DNA from: Intrasporangium oryzae NRRL B-24470 | Lineage (GTDB): Bacteria > Actinomycetota > Actinomycetes > Actinomycetales > Dermatophilaceae | DNA length: 56,910 bases | Reading direction: 5' to 3' | Assembly: GCF_000576595.1 (NCBI RefSeq) | Contig: NZ_AWSA01000030.1 | Location: forward strand, 1-56,910 | Shown here: positions 19,289-27,239 of the stretch, one piece after another | How the letters are laid out: each line of letters starts with the position of its first letter | Position numbering within the stretch: the stretch's first letter is position 1 | Program-made: the position numbers and the translations under genes | Notes under the pieces: generated by a model | What the model saw: the letters and a program-made list of their open reading frames with translations, nothing else | Databases searched by the model: none | What the model was told of the DNA's origin: nothing

Positions 19289-20560
19289 ATGGCGCACTAC
19301 CAGGCCGTCGGCAGCATCCCGCCGAAGCGGCACACGCAGCACCGCCGCCCCGACGGCGAGCTCTACTACGAGGAGCTCATGGGGGAGGAGGGCTTCTCGT
19401 CCGACTCGTCGCTGCTCTACCACCGCAACATCCCCTCGACGATCGCCGACTCGCGTGTCTGGGACCTTCCCGACCAGTCGACGACACCGAACCACCCGCT
19501 CGTGCCGCGCCACCTCAAGCTCCACGACCTCTTCGACGCGGCCACCATCTCCGAGACCGACGTCGTCACCGGTCGTCGCCTCGTCCTCGGCAACGGCGAC
19601 GTGCGCATCTCGTATGCCGTCAGCGCCCGGCCGAGCCCGTGGTACCGCAACGGGATCGGCGACGAGTGCATCTACGTCGAGCGCGGCCGGGCTCGCGTCG
19701 AGACGGTCTTCGGGAGTTTCGAGGTCGCGGAGGGCGACTACGTCCTCATCCCGCGGGCGACGACGCACCGATGGATCCCCGAGGTCTCCGACGACGACCC
19801 GCTCCGGGCCTACTGCATCGAGGCCAACAGCCACATCACCCCGCCGAAGCGCTACCTCAGCAAGTACGGCCAGCTCCTCGAGCACGCGCCGTACTGCGAG
19901 CGCGACCTGCGCCAGCCTGCCGGCCCGCTCCTCGCCGAGGACATCGGCGCCTCGCCCGACGAGCAGACCGAGGTCTACATCAAGCACCGGGGCAACGGCC
20001 CCGGCGGTGTCGTCGGCACGGTCCACACCCTGCCCTTCCACCCGCTCGACGTCGTCGGCTGGGACGGCTGCCTCTACCCGTACGTCTTCAACGTCCGCGA
20101 CTTCGAGCCGATCACCGGGCGGATCCACCAGCCGCCGCCGGTTCACCAGGTGTTCGAGGGCTGGAACTTCGTCATCTGCAACTTCGTGCCGCGCAAGGTC
20201 GACTACCACCCGCTCGCGATCCCGGTGCCCTACTACCACTCCAACGTCGACAGCGACGAGATCATGTTCTACGTCGACGGCGACTACGAGGCCCGCAAGG
20301 GATCGGGCATCGGCAAGGGCTCGATCTCGGTCCACCCCGGTGGCCACGCCCACGGGCCGCAGCCCGGCGCGACCGAGGGGTCGATCGGCGCCGAGCGCTT
20401 CGACGAGCTCGCCGTCATGGTCGACACCTTCCGACCCCTCGAGCTCGGCGAGGCGGGCTTGGCCGTCGACGACGGCCTGTACGCCTTGTCATGGTCCCGT
20501 GGCGCGAACCGCACTGGCACGCAGGCGGATCCGGCCGGGACCCGGCACTCCGAGGGTTGA
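19289..20560 (+). CDS. hmgA: Homogentisate 1,2-dioxygenase
   Basis: A 423-residue cupin-fold iron dioxygenase opening the homogentisate ring to maleylacetoacetate. Conserved blocks include GDECIYVERGRARVETVFG, EGDYVLIPRATTHRW, LPFHPLDVVGWDGCLYPYVFN, the ligand region PYYHSNVDSDEIMFYVDG (His and Glu) and HPGGHAHGPQPG (His). ATG 19289 follows GAGGAG. The IclR gene begins 2 nt after the stop, so the two are co-transcribed. With hppD and fahA this completes the route except for a recognisable maleylacetoacetate isomerase. Confidence 0.94.
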   Translation: MAHYQAVGSIPPKRHTQHRRPDGELYYEELMGEEGFSSDSSLLYHRNIPSTIADSRVWDLPDQSTTPNHPLVPRHLKLHDLFDAATISETDVVTGRRLVLGNGDVRISYAVSARPSPWYRNGIGDECIYVERGRARVETVFGSFEVAEGDYVLIPRATTHRWIPEVSDDDPLRAYCIEANSHITPPKRYLSKYGQLLEHAPYCERDLRQPAGPLLAEDIGASPDEQTEVYIKHRGNGPGGVVGTVHTLPFHPLDVVGWDGCLYPYVFNVRDFEPITGRIHQPPPVHQVFEGWNFVICNFVPRKVDYHPLAIPVPYYHSNVDSDEIMFYVDGDYEARKGSGIGKGSISVHPGGHAHGPQPGATEGSIGAERFDELAVMVDTFRPLELGEAGLAVDDGLYALSWSRGANRTGTQADPAGTRHSEG

Positions 20561-20562
20561 GG

Positions 20563-21276
20563 GTGAGTCTCTCGCCGGACCGTGCGACCGCTGCGGCGTC
20601 GAGTGCCGAGTCCGGTGGTGGCCGACCTGAGTCGTCGAAGACGCTCGACCGCGGCGTCCGGCTCCTCGAGGTCCTGGCCCGACCCGCGACGACGAGCCTG
20701 ACCATCACCGAGCTCGCTGCCGAGCTCGGGGTCGGCCGTCCGGCCGTCTACCGTCTCGTCGCGACGCTCGCGGACCACCAGCTCGTCGCCCGCCAGCCGG
20801 ACGGACGGGTGCGGCTCGGCATCGGCGTCAGCCGCCTCGCTGCCGCGGTGACCCCGGTCGTGCGGAACGAGGCCCGGCCGATCCTGCGCGCTCTCGCCGA
20901 CGACGTGGGCGCGACCGCACACCTCACGATCGCCGAGGGTGACGAGGCGCTCGCCCTCGTCGTCGTCGAGCCGTCGTGGACCGACTTCCACGTGGCCTAT
21001 CGGTCCGGCGCCCGCCACCGGCTCGACCAGGGGGCCGCGGGACGCGCCATCCTCGCGGGGCGTGCGGGCCGCACCGGACTCGTCGCGACGGACGGTGAGC
21101 TCCAGGCCGGGGCCCACGGCCTCGCCCTGCCGATCGCGACGGCCGGGGCGCCCGGGGCGCCCGGGGGAGCGGTCGAGGCCTCAGTGGGCGTCGTCTCGCT
21201 CCAACCTCTCGACCCCGCGCTGATCGGACCGGCCCTGCACCGCGCCGCCCTCGCCCTGGCGGCCGTCCTGCGCTAG
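20563..21276 (+). CDS. IclR-family transcriptional regulator
   Basis: A 237-residue regulator with the IclR winged helix (KTLDRGVRLLEVLA; SLTITELAAELGVGRPAVYRLVATLADHQLVARQPDGRVRLG) and a C-terminal GAF-like effector domain (ADDVGATAHLTIAEGDEALALVVVEP; GARHRLDQGAAGRAIL). GTG 20563 is 2 nt after the hmgA stop, with GAGGG as ribosome site within hmgA. Co-transcription with hmgA and the palindrome at 19247-19265 make it the likely local regulator of homogentisate genes; homogentisate or another pathway acid as effector is inference. Confidence 0.88.
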   Translation: MSLSPDRATAAASSAESGGGRPESSKTLDRGVRLLEVLARPATTSLTITELAAELGVGRPAVYRLVATLADHQLVARQPDGRVRLGIGVSRLAAAVTPVVRNEARPILRALADDVGATAHLTIAEGDEALALVVVEPSWTDFHVAYRSGARHRLDQGAAGRAILAGRAGRTGLVATDGELQAGAHGLALPIATAGAPGAPGGAVEASVGVVSLQPLDPALIGPALHRAALALAAVLR

Positions 21277-21287
21277 CCGCGCTGCAG

Positions 21288-21386
21288 GTTCCGGATGACG
21301 ACCATCACCCGGCGCTCGGGGCGGGTGGGGCAGCGCGCCCCGCCGGTCCCGCGGGCAGCCCTCGGATCGTGGTCGTCATCCGGAAC
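21288..21386. repeat. 17-bp perfect inverted repeat enclosing 65 bp
   Basis: GTTCCGGATGACGACCA (21288-21304) is matched exactly in reverse at 21370-21386. The interior contains a further GC hairpin (CGGGGCG/CGCCCCG). It fills the gap between convergent IclR and pncA genes, so it may be a compound bidirectional terminator. No flanking target duplication is visible. Confidence 0.7.
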
Positions 21387-21398
21387 ACGGCCCGGCAG

Positions 21399-22016
21399 TC
21401 AGCCGACCCTCGGGGCCCCGACGAGGTGGATCCCGGCGCCCTGGAGCTGGGCCAGCGCAGCCTCGGTGGTCTCCCGGGCCGCGCCGGCCGTGAGGTCCAG
21501 CAGCACCGTCGTGTCGAACCCCTCGGCCGCGGCGTCGAGGGCGGTGGCTCGCACGCAGTGGTCGGTTGCGATCCCGACGACATCGACGCGGGTGACCTCC
21601 CGGTCCCTGAGCCAAGTGGCGAGGGTGGAGCGCTCGTCGTCGTCGCCGCGCCCTTCGAACCCGCTGTACGCGGCGGCATACTCGCCCTTGCGGAAGACCG
21701 CCTCGACGTGGTGCAGGGCCGTCGAGAGGTGGGGGTGGAAGTCGGCGCCGTCCGAGTCCGCGACGCAGTGGACCGGCCATGTGTCGACGTAGTCGGGGCT
21801 GGCCGAGAAGTGGTCGCCCGGCTCGATGTGCCAGTCGGCGGTCGCCACGACGTGGTCGTAGTCGGCGGCGTGATCAGTGACGTGGGCGCTCACGGCCCGG
21901 GCCACGGCGGCGCCGCCTGCGACGGCGAGGGAGCCGCCCTCGCAGAAGTCGTTCTGGACGTCGACGATGACGAGCGCTCGGCGGTCGCTCGGTTCGGCCC
22001 CGGAGTGGGTGGCCAT
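21399..22016 (-). CDS. pncA: Nicotinamidase (isochorismatase fold)
   Basis: A 205-residue enzyme hydrolysing nicotinamide to nicotinate. The catalytic triad is visible: Asp in VIVDVQNDFCEGGSL, Lys in VFRKGEYAAAYSGF, Cys in GIATDHCVRATALDA; the metal-site DWHIEPGDHF motif is present. It starts 3 nt after the pncB stop on the same strand, so the two act in sequence: nicotinamide to nicotinate, then to nicotinate mononucleotide. Confidence 0.94.
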   Translation of the reverse strand: MATHSGAEPSDRRALVIVDVQNDFCEGGSLAVAGGAAVARAVSAHVTDHAADYDHVVATADWHIEPGDHFSASPDYVDTWPVHCVADSDGADFHPHLSTALHHVEAVFRKGEYAAAYSGFEGRGDDDERSTLATWLRDREVTRVDVVGIATDHCVRATALDAAAEGFDTTVLLDLTAGAARETTEAALAQLQGAGIHLVGAPRVG

Positions 22017-22019
22017 GGC

Positions 22020-23435
22020 TCAGTCCTCCTCGTAGAGCGTCGGGATGACGGGCTCGCCGCGCGACAGCTGCGCCGCGGCACGGGGCAGCTCGGCCCGGGA
22101 GGCTGCATGGCGCGCCCTGGCCTCGTGGATGTCCTGGTGGTCGACGACCTGGCCGTCGCGGACGAGGTCGATCATGAGGGGCCGGTCGTCGCCGTCGTCC
22201 AGGGGTGCCTCTCCGACGCCGATGACCTCGGCCTGGGCCACCCCCTGGCCGTTCCGGCGCCGGAGAGCCCACTTTCGTCCGCCGACGGACGTCTTGTCCT
22301 TGCTCTTCTTGGCCACTCCCTGCAGGGTGCCGCTCGAGTCCTCACGCGCGACGAGCTTGTAGACCATCGAGGCCGTCGGCGCGCCGGAGCCCGTGACGAG
22401 CGCGGTCCCGACGCCGTAGCCGCTCACAGGGCCGGCCGCGAGCGCCGCGATGGCGTACTCGTCGAGGTCGGACGTGACGATGACCCGGGTCTCGGTGTTG
22501 CCTGCGGCGTCGAGCTGGGCGCGCACCTCACGGGCCTGGATGAGCAGGTCGCCCGAGTCGAGGCGGACCGCGCCGAGCTCGGGGCCCGCGATCTCGATGG
22601 CGAGGTCGACGGCCGTCTTCACGTCGTAGGTGTCGACGAGCAGGGTCGTGCCCTTGCCGAGAGAGTCGACCTGGGCCGTGAACGCCTGCCGCTCCGAGTC
22701 GTAGAGGAGCGTGAACGCGTGGGCCGACGTCCCCGTGGTCGGGACGCCGTAGCGCCGTCCGGCCTCGAGGTTGCTCGTGGCGTCGAAACCGGCGATGTAT
22801 GCCGCTCGCGCCGCCGCGACGGCAGCCTCCTCGTGCGTCCGCCGGGACCCCATCTCGATGCACGGCCGGCCGCCGGCCGCCGTCGTCATGCGCGAGGCGG
22901 CGGACGCGATGGCCGTGTCGTGGTTGATGATCGACAGGACGAGCGTCTCGAGGACGACCCCCTCGGCGAAGGTCGACTCGACGACGAGGACCGGCGACTG
23001 GGGGAAGTAGCACTCGCCCTCGGCGTAGCCGCTGACCGTCCCGGTGAAGCGGTAGTCGGCGAGCCAGTCGATGGTCGCGCGGTCGACGACGCGGTGGTCG
23101 GCGAGGAAGCGCAGCTGGTCCTCGCCGAACCGGAAGCGCTCGAGGGCCTCGAGGAACCGGCCGGTGCCGGCGACGACGCCGTAGCGGCGGCCGTCGGGCA
23201 GGCGCCGCGCGAACGTCTCGAACACGCAGCGGCGGTGAGCCTCGCCCGAGGCGAGGGCCGCCTGGAGCATCGTCAGCTCGTAGTGGTCGGTCAGCAGGGC
23301 CGTGGACGCCGACCCGTGGGACGACGCGCGCGTGCCCGGAGCCGGTGAGTCGGTCGCTGAGTCGGTCGGCGAGTCGGTCGGTGATTCGGTGGGTGAGTTC
23401 GTCGGCGTGGCCGTCGGGGCGGCTGGAGTGCTCAC
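22020..23435 (-). CDS. pncB: Nicotinate phosphoribosyltransferase
   Basis: A 471-residue enzyme making nicotinate mononucleotide from nicotinate and PRPP for NAD salvage. Core motifs: LLTDHYELTMLQAALASG, FARRLPDGRRYGVVAG, EGECYFPQSPVLVVES, INHDTAIASAASRM, EMGSRRTHE, GTSAHAF, VRLDSGDL, VTSDLDEY and GYGVGTALV. The first 40 or so residues are an extra Ser/Pro/Thr/Asp-rich tail built on a 12-bp repeat (23347-23406). GTG 23435 is the only good start I see before the core. In mycobacteria pncB likewise lies divergent from clpS. Confidence 0.93.
   Translation of the reverse strand: MSTPAAPTATPTNSPTESPTDSPTDSATDSPAPGTRASSHGSASTALLTDHYELTMLQAALASGEAHRRCVFETFARRLPDGRRYGVVAGTGRFLEALERFRFGEDQLRFLADHRVVDRATIDWLADYRFTGTVSGYAEGECYFPQSPVLVVESTFAEGVVLETLVLSIINHDTAIASAASRMTTAAGGRPCIEMGSRRTHEEAAVAAARAAYIAGFDATSNLEAGRRYGVPTTGTSAHAFTLLYDSERQAFTAQVDSLGKGTTLLVDTYDVKTAVDLAIEIAGPELGAVRLDSGDLLIQAREVRAQLDAAGNTETRVIVTSDLDEYAIAALAAGPVSGYGVGTALVTGSGAPTASMVYKLVAREDSSGTLQGVAKKSKDKTSVGGRKWALRRRNGQGVAQAEVIGVGEAPLDDGDDRPLMIDLVRDGQVVDHQDIHEARARHAASRAELPRAAAQLSRGEPVIPTLYEED
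23347..23406. repeat. Five-unit 12-bp tandem repeat in the pncB 5' end
   Basis: On the plus strand the units are gagtcggtcgct, gagtcggtcggc, gagtcggtcggt, gattcggtgggt and gagttcgtcggc. It encodes the four-residue repeat (S/T)(D/E)SP in PncB; length change by unit would stay in frame. Confidence 0.85.
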
Positions 23436-23475
23436 GCCCGTCAGCCTACGGGCGCCCCCGCTCTAGGGTGTGGTT

Positions 23476-23781
23476 GTGATCGCCACCCGCATGTCCCTCG
23501 CCCCCGTGGAGCAGGAGGTGACCGCGACCGAGGAGGTCGTGTCGCCGGACCTGCCCTGGGTGACCCTCGTCTGGAACGACCCCGTCAACCTCATGAGCTA
23601 TGTCACGTGGGTCTTCGAGACCTACTTCGGCTACCCGCGCCCCAAGGCCGAGAAGCTCATGATGGACGTCCACGTCAAGGGCAAGGCGGTCGTCTCGAGC
23701 GGCCCGCGCGAGTCGATGGAGCGTGACGCGGAGGCCCTGCAGGGATACGGCCTGTGGGCCACGTTCGAGAAGGACGAGTGA
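23476..23781 (+). CDS. clpS: ATP-dependent Clp protease adaptor ClpS
   Basis: A 101-residue adaptor that delivers N-degron proteins to ClpAP/ClpCP. Signature: [46 protein letters not shown], and the end [18 protein letters not shown] hexamer (23464-23469) lies 6 nt before GTG 23476, favouring a leaderless start there; ATG 23491 is the alternative but has no ribosome site. Its stop overlaps the DUF2017 start by one base (TGATG), so the pair is coupled, as in mycobacteria. Confidence 0.92.
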   Translation: MIATRMSLAPVEQEVTATEEVVSPDLPWVTLVWNDPVNLMSYVTWVFETYFGYPRPKAEKLMMDVHVKGKAVVSSGPRESMERDAEALQGYGLWATFEKDE

Positions 23782-24557
23782 TGGCGCGCGCCTTCCTGCC
23801 CGACGGTCGCCGCTTCGTCGCGCTCCTCGACGAGGGGGAGCGGGCGATGCTCTCGGGCCTCATGGAGCAGACGCGGGTCATCCTCTCGCCGGAGATCGAG
23901 CCCACCGGCGATGCCTTCGCCGACGTCGTGGCCTCGATGGGGCTCTCGCTGGCGGCACAGGACCAGCGGACCGAGGTCGACACCGATGCCGATGCCGCGC
24001 ACGAGCAGCACGCCGATGACTCGGTCGATGGGGCTGCCGGCCGGGGCGGCGACGGCTCCGACGACGGCGCGGAGGCGCTCGGCGACGACCTCACCGACCG
24101 CGACCCGGCCCTCGACCGCCTCCTGCCGACGGCCCACCGCGGCGACGACCAGGTGGCCGCGGAGTTCCGGCGGCTCACGGAGGAGGGCCTGAGACAGCGC
24201 AAGAGCGCGAACCTCGACGTCGCGCTGGAACGGCTGGCAGCGGCATACGACGACCGTGTCGAGCTCGACGCGGAGCAGGCGCCCCGCTTCCTCATGGCCC
24301 TGACCGACGTGCGGCTGCTCCTCGCCGAACGGATGGGGATGCGGACCGAGGAGGATGCGGAGGCGCTGCACGCCGCGATGGAGGTCATCTCCGACGAGGA
24401 CCCGCTCGGCTACGCCATGGCCTGGTACGACTTCATGACGTGGCTGCAGGAGACCCTGACGAGCGCCCTCATGGGCGAGCCCTTCGACCGTGACCTGGCT
24501 GATGACGAGGACGACGACGCCGCCGACGACGAGGACGATGGCGGGAGGCAGGTGTGA
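23781..24557 (+). CDS. DUF2017 family protein (AosR/Rv1332 homologue)
   Basis: A 258-residue protein. Conserved ends ([63 protein letters not shown]) flank an acidic, low-complexity insertion of about 45 residues, and the C-terminus is another Asp-rich tail. The mycobacterial homologue AosR is described as an oxidative-stress regulator acting through a Cys pair on the mec-cysO-cysM genes. This copy contains no cysteine at all, and those genes are absent next to it. It overlaps clpS by one base. Confidence 0.82.
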   Translation: MARAFLPDGRRFVALLDEGERAMLSGLMEQTRVILSPEIEPTGDAFADVVASMGLSLAAQDQRTEVDTDADAAHEQHADDSVDGAAGRGGDGSDDGAEALGDDLTDRDPALDRLLPTAHRGDDQVAAEFRRLTEEGLRQRKSANLDVALERLAAAYDDRVELDAEQAPRFLMALTDVRLLLAERMGMRTEEDAEALHAAMEVISDEDPLGYAMAWYDFMTWLQETLTSALMGEPFDRDLADDEDDDAADDEDDGGRQV

Positions 24558-24614
24558 CCCACGAGACGCGCGTGGCGGCGGCGGCCGTCGTCGGCCACGC
24601 CTAGGCTCGACCAC

Positions 24615-25382
24615 GTGGAACTGACCATCGTGGGGTGCTCCGGCTCGTTCGCCGGACCGGAGTCGCCCGCGTCGAGCTACCTCGTGCAGGCCGAGCACGA
24701 GGGCCGCACGTGGAGCGTCGTGCTCGACCTCGGCAGCGGGGCCCTCGGCACACTCCAGCGTCACGTCGACCCGTATGCCGTCGACGCCGTCCTGCTCAGC
24801 CACCTCCATGTCGACCACTTCATCGACCTCTGTGGCCTCTACGTGATGATGAAGTACGTGCCCGGCGGGCCGGGCCGGGGGCCGATGCCCGTGTGGGGAC
24901 CGTCCGGCACGGGCGCGCACCTCGCCCGGGCCTACGGCAACCCGGACGTCGAGGACATCCTGGGCGTCTACGACGTCAACCACCTGTGCGACCGGAAGCC
25001 CCTGACGATCGGCCCCTTCGTCGTCACGCCGGTTCGGGTCGCGCATCCGGTCGAGTCGTACGGCTTCCGGGTCGAGGCGGGGGGGCGGACCCTCGTCTAC
25101 ACCGGCGACACCGACTCCTGCGAGCAGCTCTCCGAGCTGATGACGGGCGCCGACCTCGTGCTCGCCGACTCGGCCTTCGTCGAGGGTCGCGACACTGTCG
25201 AGGGCATCCACCTCTCCGGCCGACGCGCGGCCGAGGCCGCCATCCGCGCCGGGGGAGTGCGCAGGCTCATGCTGACGCACCTGCCGGCCTGGAACGACCC
25301 CGAAGTCTGCCGCGCCCAGGCCGCGGAGGTCTGGCCGGGCAAGGTCGAGCTCGCCGAGCCCGGGGTGACCTACTCGCTCTGA
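24615..25382 (+). CDS. MBL-fold phosphodiesterase-like hydrolase (Rv1339-like)
   Basis: A 255-residue metallo-beta-lactamase-fold enzyme with metal motif HLHVDHFIDL, TGDTDSCEQ and the late MLTHLPAW and GIHLSGRRAAEAA blocks. By position (before rph and rdgB) and pattern it matches mycobacterial Rv1339, reported as a cAMP phosphodiesterase; related enzymes are RNase Z-like, so activity on nucleotides or RNA is possible. TAGGCT (24602-24607) sits 7 nt before GTG 24615, so it is probably leaderless. Confidence 0.83.
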   Translation: MELTIVGCSGSFAGPESPASSYLVQAEHEGRTWSVVLDLGSGALGTLQRHVDPYAVDAVLLSHLHVDHFIDLCGLYVMMKYVPGGPGRGPMPVWGPSGTGAHLARAYGNPDVEDILGVYDVNHLCDRKPLTIGPFVVTPVRVAHPVESYGFRVEAGGRTLVYTGDTDSCEQLSELMTGADLVLADSAFVEGRDTVEGIHLSGRRAAEAAIRAGGVRRLMLTHLPAWNDPEVCRAQAAEVWPGKVELAEPGVTYSL

Positions 25383-25448
25383 GTCCGTATGCCGCCGGGC
25401 CGGGTCGCGTCGGCCTGCTCGGTCGGGCGCCCCCTGGGGCTCGGGGTC

Positions 25449-25679
25449 TCAGACGGCCAGGTGGCGCGGCTTGCCGACCCCGGGCGGGGCGGTCTCGGTC
25501 GCGGCGGCCTGCGGCGCGGCTCGGCGCTCCTCGAGCATCGAGACGGGCAGCAGGAACCAGTGCCGGCGCAGGCACATGACCTTGGCGTGCTCGACCGGCC
25601 CGTCGGTGCTCTCGAGGGCGTCGCGCCACTGGATCTCGGCGGGCTCGCCGCACTCCGGGCACTGCGTGATGTCGATCAT
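25449..25679 (-). CDS. Small zinc-ribbon-like protein
   Basis: A 76-residue protein: MIDITQCPECGEPAEIQWRD, then KVMCLRRHWFLLPVSML. The CPEC pair plus C-x3-H could hold one zinc. The C-terminal third is Ala/Pro-rich and likely disordered. ATG 25679 has GGGGGAG just upstream; a longer version from 25709 is less likely. It is single on the minus strand between two plus-strand genes. I do not recognise a named family. Confidence 0.65.
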   Translation of the reverse strand: MIDITQCPECGEPAEIQWRDALESTDGPVEHAKVMCLRRHWFLLPVSMLEERRAAPQAAATETAPPGVGKPRHLAV

Positions 25680-25878
25680 GGCTCCCCCTCGGTTCGATCC
25701 ATCACCCATGCCAGAGGGTGCCGGCGAGCTCCCTGATACCGCCCGTCCTCCCCGCGAGGCAGGGGCCGGCCCCCGCGAGGAGGACCTGCGGCGTTACGGG
25801 GTGCTTACGGCGGCATCGGCGGCAGGGGCGCCGGCGGCGATGCGGGCTTAGCGTTGAGGCATGGCTAGCCTCAGGGGC

Positions 25879-26622
25879 ATGACTGCTGAACGACATGACG
25901 GCCGCGCCCCCGACGAGACGCGCGAGGTGCGCATCACCCGCAACTGGCTCGACCACGCCGAGGGGAGCGTCCTTGTCGAGTTCGGGCGCACGCGTGTGCT
26001 CTGCGCCGCCTCGTTCACCGAGGGCGTGCCGCGGTGGCTCAAGGGCAAGGGGACCGGGTGGGTCACCGCCGAGTACGCCATGCTCCCGCGCGCGACGAAC
26101 ACCCGGTCCGACCGCGAGAGCGTCAAGGGCCGGATCGGTGGCCGAACCCACGAGATCTCGCGGCTCATCGGCCGCAGCCTGCGGGCCGTCATCGACACGA
26201 AGGCACTCGGCGAGAACACCATCGTCCTCGACTGCGACGTCCTCCAGGCCGACGGCGGCACGCGCACGGCAGCCATCACCGGCGCCTATGTCGCCCTCGC
26301 GGACGCCATCGCCTACGCCCGCGCCAAGGGCCTCATCGCCAAGAACGCGCAGCCGCTGACCGGATCCGTCGCCGCGGTCTCGGTCGGTGTCGTCGGCGGG
26401 CGGCCCGTGCTCGACCTCGACTACCCCGAGGACTCGACCGCCGAGACCGACATGAACGTCGTCATGACGGGCGAGGGGACGTTCATCGAGGTGCAGGGAA
26501 CCGCCGAGGGCGCGCCCTTCGACCGCGACCTCCTCGGGGCCCTGCTCGACCTCGCCACGAAGGGCTGCGCCGACCTCACGACGAGGCAGCAGGCCGCGCT
26601 CGCCGAGGGGGCGGTCGCGTGA
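25879..26622 (+). CDS. rph: Ribonuclease PH
   Basis: A 247-residue phosphorolytic 3'-5' exoribonuclease trimming tRNA 3' ends. Motifs: [106 protein letters not shown]. Two in-frame ATGs are each preceded by a -10-like hexamer at leaderless spacing: TAGCGT then ATG 25861, and TAGCCT then ATG 25879. I chose 25879 (MTAERHDGR) because it fits the family start. It overlaps rdgB as GTGA. Confidence 0.95.
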   Translation: MTAERHDGRAPDETREVRITRNWLDHAEGSVLVEFGRTRVLCAASFTEGVPRWLKGKGTGWVTAEYAMLPRATNTRSDRESVKGRIGGRTHEISRLIGRSLRAVIDTKALGENTIVLDCDVLQADGGTRTAAITGAYVALADAIAYARAKGLIAKNAQPLTGSVAAVSVGVVGGRPVLDLDYPEDSTAETDMNVVMTGEGTFIEVQGTAEGAPFDRDLLGALLDLATKGCADLTTRQQAALAEGAVA

Positions 26623-27239
26623 CCAAGGTCGTTCTCGCCACGCGCAACCACCACAAGGTCGAGGAGCTGCGCGAGATCCTCTCCGACGTCTGCGCCGAGC
26701 TCGGGCTCGACATCGTCGGCCTCGACGAGTACCCGGAGGCGCCGGACGTCATCGAGGACGGCGTGACCTTCGAGCAGAACGCCATCCTCAAGGCGGCCTC
26801 GGCGGCGCGGTTCACCGGACTGCCGGCCCTCGCCGACGACTCGGGCCTCGCGGTCGACGTCCTCGGCGGCGCCCCGGGCATCTTCAGCGCGCGGTGGTCC
26901 GGCGGCAACGGCGACCGGGCCAATCTCGAGCTGCTCCTCGCCCAGCTCGGTGACGTCCGCGACGAGCACCGCGCGGCTGCGTTCGTCTGCGCGGCCGCCC
27001 TCGTCATGCCCGACGGGCGGTCCGCGGCCGAGCTCGGGCGCTATCCCGGTCATGTCGCGCGCGTCCCGACGGGCACGAACGGCTTCGGCTACGACCCGAT
27101 CTTCGTCCCATCCGACCAGCCTGACGGCGCCGAACGGACTCTCGCGGAGTTCGGTGCCGACGAGAAGAACTCCGTCTCCCACCGGGCGCTCGCGTTCCGC
27201 GCGCTCGTGCCGCACCTGAAGGAGCACCTGAGGCCATGA
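26619..27239 (+). CDS. rdgB: RdgB/HAM1 non-canonical purine NTP pyrophosphatase
   Basis: A 206-residue enzyme that hydrolyses ITP, dITP and XTP to keep deaminated purines out of nucleic acid. Motifs: [64 protein letters not shown] and [13 protein letters not shown] 26619 overlaps the rph stop, and its own stop overlaps the next ATG, so rph, rdgB and the molybdopterin gene form one coupled operon. Confidence 0.95.
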   Translation: MTKVVLATRNHHKVEELREILSDVCAELGLDIVGLDEYPEAPDVIEDGVTFEQNAILKAASAARFTGLPALADDSGLAVDVLGGAPGIFSARWSGGNGDRANLELLLAQLGDVRDEHRAAAFVCAAALVMPDGRSAAELGRYPGHVARVPTGTNGFGYDPIFVPSDQPDGAERTLAEFGADEKNSVSHRALAFRALVPHLKEHLRP

